A DNA stretch of 64,000 nt from Nitrospirota bacterium (lineage in GTDB: Bacteria > Nitrospirota > Nitrospiria > Nitrospirales > Nitrospiraceae). A model generated the notes under the pieces. The model made no database searches. It was not told the DNA's origin and saw only the letters and a list, made by a program, of their open reading frames with translations. The DNA is taken from positions 62,001 through 126,000 of the forward strand of contig JAGXAR010000001.1 in NCBI GenBank assembly GCA_018971525.1, read 5' to 3'. The position numbers and the translations under genes were made by a program. Of the stretch, positions 60,678 through 64,000 are shown in pieces (position 1 is the stretch's first letter; every line of letters starts with the position of its first letter).

Positions 60678-60879
60678 AAGTCTAATGCTCCCTCCAAGCT
60701 CGCTCGTTATGTATCATGGATGGGGGCTGATTGATCTTCTACTGCGTGCGTCAGCGCTTACTTTCTCCCAGTTCATCAGCCAACCAAGTATGGGCGTGAG
60801 GAGCTTTCGACTGCGGCCGTCTAGCCGAACTCCCCCGCTCCAAACATCTACTAAAGGGAGTGGCTGCGGCTACCCTTTA

Positions 60880-60932
60880 CTGCGCGCATCGGACGAGCAC
60901 AGTTTCATCGTGCGCGTTCTGCGAGCAAGAAG
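60880..60932. repeat. Conserved-tip hairpin repeat, copy 3
   Basis: The core is almost identical to copy 1. Outer arms GGGAGTGGCTGCGGCTACCC and GGGCACCTGACCGCTCCC pair over most of their length, giving a hairpin from about 60856 to 60949, immediately after the stop of the zinc-ribbon gene. Confidence 0.75.
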
Positions 60933-60957
60933 GGCACCTGACCGCTCCCTCCTATCC

Positions 60958-61362
60958 TCACCTCTTGGCTTCCGGCGGCGGCCAGTTCATCTCCGTGTGT
61001 CTGCCGCAGTAGTAGCACGAAAGGCGGTAGCGGGCTTTGCGGCGAGGATTCGGCAGTGAGGTAAAGGTGATGGGGGTGTCGTCAATGGGGCAAGTGGGTT
61101 GATCGTGGAGGAGATGAACCTCGGCCATCATAGTGATCGAAGCGACGTCCCACGGTGGAGTCGCCTGTTCTTTCCCGGTGATCTTCTCTGTCATGTGGCA
61201 GCGCTGACACTGCGCTTCGTAGGTTTTGATACGTGCATTGTGCAGGGTGTGATCGGTGACGTCCATCGGCCCCCCGCATCCAGGCTTAGGGCAGGTAAGA
61301 TGTTCGTGCTGTAAGGCCTGGACGAACCGACTGTGTGCAGTCCGTTCTTGTTCTGACTTCAT
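60958..61362 (-). CDS. Zinc-ribbon protein of unknown function
   Basis: GGAGGAGAT precedes the ATG. The 134-residue protein has cysteine pairs CPKPGC, CQRC, and CYYC with other cysteine and histidine residues, arranged like two zinc ribbons (each about 25 residues). No catalytic or DNA-binding domain is recognised. It lies between hairpin repeat copies. Confidence 0.7.
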   Translation of the reverse strand: MKSEQERTAHSRFVQALQHEHLTCPKPGCGGPMDVTDHTLHNARIKTYEAQCQRCHMTEKITGKEQATPPWDVASITMMAEVHLLHDQPTCPIDDTPITFTSLPNPRRKARYRLSCYYCGRHTEMNWPPPEAKR

Positions 61363-61482
61363 GGCATCTCCTCCGAATCATTGCTCCGGTCGCTTCCATT
61401 GTAGGGCGATTGGACTCTCTCGCCTCGTTCGCAGTTATTCTTTCTTTTCTCTTCCCCTAAAGGGTGGCCCAACCGCTCTTCA

Positions 61483-61535
61483 CTGCGCGCATCGAACGAG
61501 CACCGTTTCATCGTGCGCGTTCTGCGAGCAAGAAG
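61483..61535. repeat. Conserved-tip hairpin repeat, copy 4
   Basis: The core matches copies 1 and 3. The outer arms GGCCCAACCGCTCTT and AAGAGCCGTGGGCC pair almost perfectly, giving a hairpin from about 61466 to 61550, two bases from the stop of the SDR gene. Confidence 0.78.
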
Positions 61536-61552
61536 AGCCGTGGGCCATCCTT

Positions 61553-62287
61553 TCATATCCCCCACGCCCCGCTGATTTGGATATTCGCTCCGTTCACGTA
61601 CCGTGCTTCGTCAGACAGCAGATACCGCACTGCGGCCACGGTGTCGTCTATGGTTCCGATGTAGCCTGCGGGTATGCGTCTGGTCATGCCGGCGAGTTCT
61701 TCCGGCGGCGCGCTGCCGGAATCGATGAAGCCGGGGGAAATCGCATTGACGGTAATGCCGTGCGGCGCCAGGAGTTTGGCCAGGGTGCGAGTGAGTATCA
61801 AGACGCCGGCCTTGGCGATGTAATGGGCGGTGACGTCCGGCTGTGAAATCATCTGATCGGCGTTGGCCATGCTGAAATTGATGATGTGTCCGGATTTACG
61901 GGCTTTCATTCCGGGAGCGACAGCCTGAGCCAAATAGAAAATGGGATGGAGGTTGCCGTCGAACATCTCGTTCCAGCCTTCGGCTGTCTCCTCGAACAGG
62001 TTCACGCGATGGTAGGGCCCTGCGCCGTTGATCAGTGTGTCGATCCGCCCCCACTGCTGTTCGACTTGGGCCACAAGACCTTTGGCCGCCCGGGGGTCTG
62101 ACACGTCACAGCGAATCGAGAGCGCACGACCCCCACGATTTGTGATGGCGTCGGCTGTGGCTGTGGCCTCTGTTTCGCTCGTGCGGTAGCAGATGGCGAC
62201 CGACCACTGTTGTGCCGCCAGATCGAGCGCGATCCCCCGTCCGATGCCTTTGGCCCCGCCTGTGATGAGCGCCACTCGCTCTGCCAT
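61553..62287 (-). CDS. SDR-family oxidoreductase
   Basis: The 244-residue classical short-chain dehydrogenase has GGAKGIGRGIALDLA for NAD(P) binding, NGAGPYHRVNLFE in the middle, and the catalytic pair YIAKAG near residue 147. It resembles FabG and pteridine reductases. Substrate is open. Its 3' end touches hairpin repeat copy 4. Confidence 0.9.
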   Translation of the reverse strand: MAERVALITGGAKGIGRGIALDLAAQQWSVAICYRTSETEATATADAITNRGGRALSIRCDVSDPRAAKGLVAQVEQQWGRIDTLINGAGPYHRVNLFEETAEGWNEMFDGNLHPIFYLAQAVAPGMKARKSGHIINFSMANADQMISQPDVTAHYIAKAGVLILTRTLAKLLAPHGITVNAISPGFIDSGSAPPEELAGMTRRIPAGYIGTIDDTVAAVRYLLSDEARYVNGANIQISGAWGI

Positions 62288-62297
62288 GGGTGATCCC

Positions 62298-63083
62298 TTA
62301 TGTGGTCGGTGTGGCCCGTTCAGCTAATCGAGTCTTGAGTCGGGTCGCGAGCAGCTGCAATGTGCCGGCTGTTCGCATGGAGAACGTCCGGTCTTGTTTG
62401 GGTTTCTTATTGTCCTCCCGGCAGTCTGCGATGAGCGCCTGCAAGTCTGGGATCGTATCCACGTCGCGCCAGGCGGTGGTGAGTCCGACAGACAAACACA
62501 GTGCCTTGGCCTGCTGTTGTGTGACGGCGATGACTTGATCGGTGGACCAAGGCACCCCGGTAAAGAGCTTTTCTGCCGGCTGCGTGAGGCCGATGAGGTA
62601 GTATCCGCCATCCAGGGCTGGTCCCAAGACCACGTCCGAGCGGCCCAGCAACGCGAGCGCCTCTTGATACACCGACAGAGGCAAGGTCGGGACATCGGTC
62701 CCCACGATGATCACCTGCTTGTAGCCTTTGGCGAATAGTTCGACAAAGGTGTGGTGCATCCGCTGGCCAAGGTCCTCTCCTACTTGATCCAGCAGCCTGA
62801 CGCCCTGTCGTTCTTCCATAATTTTGAAGAACACCAGTGCAGAGGAAGGAGCACAGGCCAGGTACCGGTGGAACGGGAGCTGAAGTCTTGCGACAGCCAG
62901 TTTGGTCCGTTCCAGCATGTCGAGGACGAAGCTGCCGTGCAGGGTGGCCGCCTCGTTGGGCGTCAGGGGCGGGCAGAGCCGCGTCTTCACCTCTCCAGGG
63001 GTTGGAGCCTTGGCGAAGATCACCAACGCCGCGCGGGGCGAGAGGCGGGAGGTGTCAGGCGACTGAGAGGAAGGCTGCTTCAT
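62298..63083 (-). CDS. TIGR04282-type transferase (CofC-like glycosyltransferase fold)
   Basis: The 261-residue protein has the pattern VIFAKAPTPGEVKTRLCPPL at the N-terminus, VIIVGTDVPTLP with the metal-binding acidic, and LGPALDGGYYLIGL in the middle. This matches the family called rSAM/selenodomain-associated transferase 1, often coupled with the next gene. Known pathways include arsenosugar formation. Partner radical-SAM genes are not in the window. Confidence 0.88.
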   Translation of the reverse strand: MKQPSSQSPDTSRLSPRAALVIFAKAPTPGEVKTRLCPPLTPNEAATLHGSFVLDMLERTKLAVARLQLPFHRYLACAPSSALVFFKIMEERQGVRLLDQVGEDLGQRMHHTFVELFAKGYKQVIIVGTDVPTLPLSVYQEALALLGRSDVVLGPALDGGYYLIGLTQPAEKLFTGVPWSTDQVIAVTQQQAKALCLSVGLTTAWRDVDTIPDLQALIADCREDNKKPKQDRTFSMRTAGTLQLLATRLKTRLAERATPTT

Positions 63084-63086
63084 GAT

Positions 63087-63800
63087 TTAACGAACCAATC
63101 CATACCACCGACTAAGTGTATGAGAGCGTACGCCGATCCAATACAGAAATCGCAGTGCCCACATCAAGAGGATCGTCCGCAACGGTCCCTGCTGCTCCCA
63201 GCGACGGAAGGAGGTGGTCACGGTCGCGGTCAGGGCCGCGGTCGCTCCCTTTCGTTTGAGTCTGCGGGAGAAATCGATGTCCTCCATCAAGGGCATATCA
63301 GTGAAGCCTCCGAGTTGTTCGAAGATCGGGCGGCGCACGAACAGGGCCTGATCGCCGGTGGCGATGCCGCTCAGTCTCGATCGCCAGTTCATCATCCCGC
63401 TGATGATGTTTCCCCATATCGATGGGCGATTGAATCGGACGTCGAACCGTCCGCCCACCATCCGTTGATCAGTGAGCGTCGTCTGGATCATCGCGTTGGC
63501 ATCGTCTGGAAGCTGCGTGTCGGCATGGAGAAAGAGAAGGACCTCTCCGCCACTGGCCTTTGCGCCTTCGTTCATCTGGCGGGCGCGTCCGCAGGGAGCG
63601 GTCACGAGTCGGACGGGGCTCTGTACCGCGGACTGAGTCCTCTGCCTGTAGGACTCGACAAGCACAGAGGTCTGATCGAGGCTCCCGCCATCCACCACGA
63701 TGAGTTCATCGAAGCCGAGCGCGGCGGTGTGCACCAGTGTGGCCATGATTGTCCGTTCTTCGTTCAGAGTGGGAATGATGACGGAAATCATCATCGCCAT
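63087..63800 (-). CDS. TIGR04283-type family 2 glycosyltransferase
   Basis: The 237-residue GT2 protein begins ISVIIPTLNEERTI and has GFDELIVVDGGSLDQT, ASGGEVLLFLHADTQLP (the DxD-like site) and ATGDQALFVRRPIFEQLGGF. This matches rSAM/selenodomain-associated transferase 2. It overlaps nothing and precedes the TIGR04282 gene by three bases, so they are one transcript. Confidence 0.88.
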   Translation of the reverse strand: MAMMISVIIPTLNEERTIMATLVHTAALGFDELIVVDGGSLDQTSVLVESYRQRTQSAVQSPVRLVTAPCGRARQMNEGAKASGGEVLLFLHADTQLPDDANAMIQTTLTDQRMVGGRFDVRFNRPSIWGNIISGMMNWRSRLSGIATGDQALFVRRPIFEQLGGFTDMPLMEDIDFSRRLKRKGATAALTATVTTSFRRWEQQGPLRTILLMWALRFLYWIGVRSHTLSRWYGLVR

Positions 63801-63807
63801 GACACGT

Positions 63808-63881
63808 TAGCAGGCTGCGGAAAAACTATGTTGGCGCGCTAGAACTTCGATGGTCCGTACGTGTGGCACAGCAGGAGAACA
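63808..63881 (+). repeat. Dispersed intergenic repeat, copy 2
   Basis: TAGCAGGCTGCGGAAAAAC begins this copy, with TATGTTGGCGCG and GTGGCACAGCAGGAGAACA. It matches 24757-24830 read from the other strand. It starts eight bases from the start of the glycosyltransferase gene. Confidence 0.7.
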
Positions 63882-63933
63882 CTCCCCCAAAATGCTCAAA
63901 CGCGCCGCCCAACAAGGCCGCAGCTCGCGAAGT

Positions 63934-63996
63934 AGGCTGAGGTTGAGGTCAAGGTTGAGCGAAGATTCGAATGGCTTCATCTCAGCCTTAACCTTA
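63934..63996. repeat. GGCTGAGGTTGAG-type inverted repeat, copy 3
   Basis: AGGCTGAGGTTGAGGTCAAGG and CTCAGCCTTAACCTTATAGG form the arms. It shares units with 17063-17122 and 42907-42975. It may continue past the window edge. Confidence 0.6.
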
Positions 63997-64000
63997 TAGG

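Larger units (their letters stand above)
60514..60957. other. Intergenic region with partial and full hairpin repeats
   Basis: No gene is supported. It has the partial copy at 60653-60677 and the full copy at 60880-60932, which lies right after the stop of the zinc-ribbon gene. Confidence 0.6.

Noticed and set aside
59988-61535. Repeats as a CRISPR array
   Set aside because: Copies are 0.2-0.9 kb apart with genes between them, and spacers of uniform length are missing.
59969-61550. Hairpins after gene stops looking like integron attC sites and cassettes
   Set aside because: In attC the ends are conserved (RYYYAAC/GTTRRRY) and the middle varies; here the middle is conserved and the ends vary. 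No consistent core site is found, and no integrase is in the window.
1-64000. tRNA, rRNA or phage genes
   Set aside because: No cloverleaf, rRNA segment, integrase, capsid or terminase sequence was recognised.

Overview
The window reads as a chromosomal stretch of a Gram-negative, GC-rich bacterium, most likely Nitrospira or a close relative in Nitrospirota. This is inferred from family resemblance and gene content; there is no rRNA to prove it. Outer-membrane lipoproteins (Slp, lipocalin), an MsbA-type exporter and lytic transglycosylases point to an envelope with two membranes. A tiny mS38/COX24-type ribosomal protein and F0 ATP synthase genes standing apart from F1 add to the picture. No rRNA, tRNA, CRISPR array, phage or transposase gene was seen.

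Region 1 (1-11.5 kb, mostly minus strand) is housekeeping: an M23 peptidase cut by the window edge, cutA, a rhodanese gene with a clear promoter, then a long minus-strand series read from right to left: lytic transglycosylase, a coiled-coil protein, zapA, a structured non-coding gap, rny, ymdB, xseA, xseB, tlyA and a sugar-nucleotide epimerase. Region 2 (11.8-26.6 kb) holds rlmN, an M16 peptidase pair, larE, the F0 genes atpZ-B-E-F, pabB-pabC, a small lytic transglycosylase, nadB with a lipoprotein gene, the 31-codon ribosomal protein gene, a small conserved gene and an ABC lipid exporter.

Region 3 (26.9-37.5 kb, plus strand) is the most unusual block. It has a GH63-type glucosidase, a glycogen-debranching-type glucosidase, a 1,231-residue fusion of a processive family 2 glycosyltransferase with an N,N-dimethylformamidase-like domain, and a membrane-anchored SGNH hydrolase-like protein whose start overlaps the fusion gene's stop. 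Together they look like an undescribed pathway making, trimming or modifying an exported or storage glycan.

Region 4 (37.6-58.8 kb) is accessory and rich in secreted proteins and lipoproteins: aldo/keto reductase, lipocalin, a secreted beta-propeller-like protein, several short exported proteins, a HEAT/coiled-coil protein paired with an HEXXH protein, a TMTC-like membrane TPR protein, a D,D-carboxypeptidase, a DUF4412-like protein, Slp with an outer-membrane barrel, Ada, a DUF3300-DUF2950 pair and an EamA transporter with a histidine-rich tail. Region 5 (58.9-64 kb) has an apparently frameshifted small membrane gene, three minus-strand genes followed by members of a hairpin repeat family, an SDR enzyme, and the TIGR04282/TIGR04283 transferase pair. 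Several families of short intergenic repeats (a terminal-inverted-repeat element, GGCTGAGGTTGAG-type palindromes, and hairpins with a conserved tip) run through the window.
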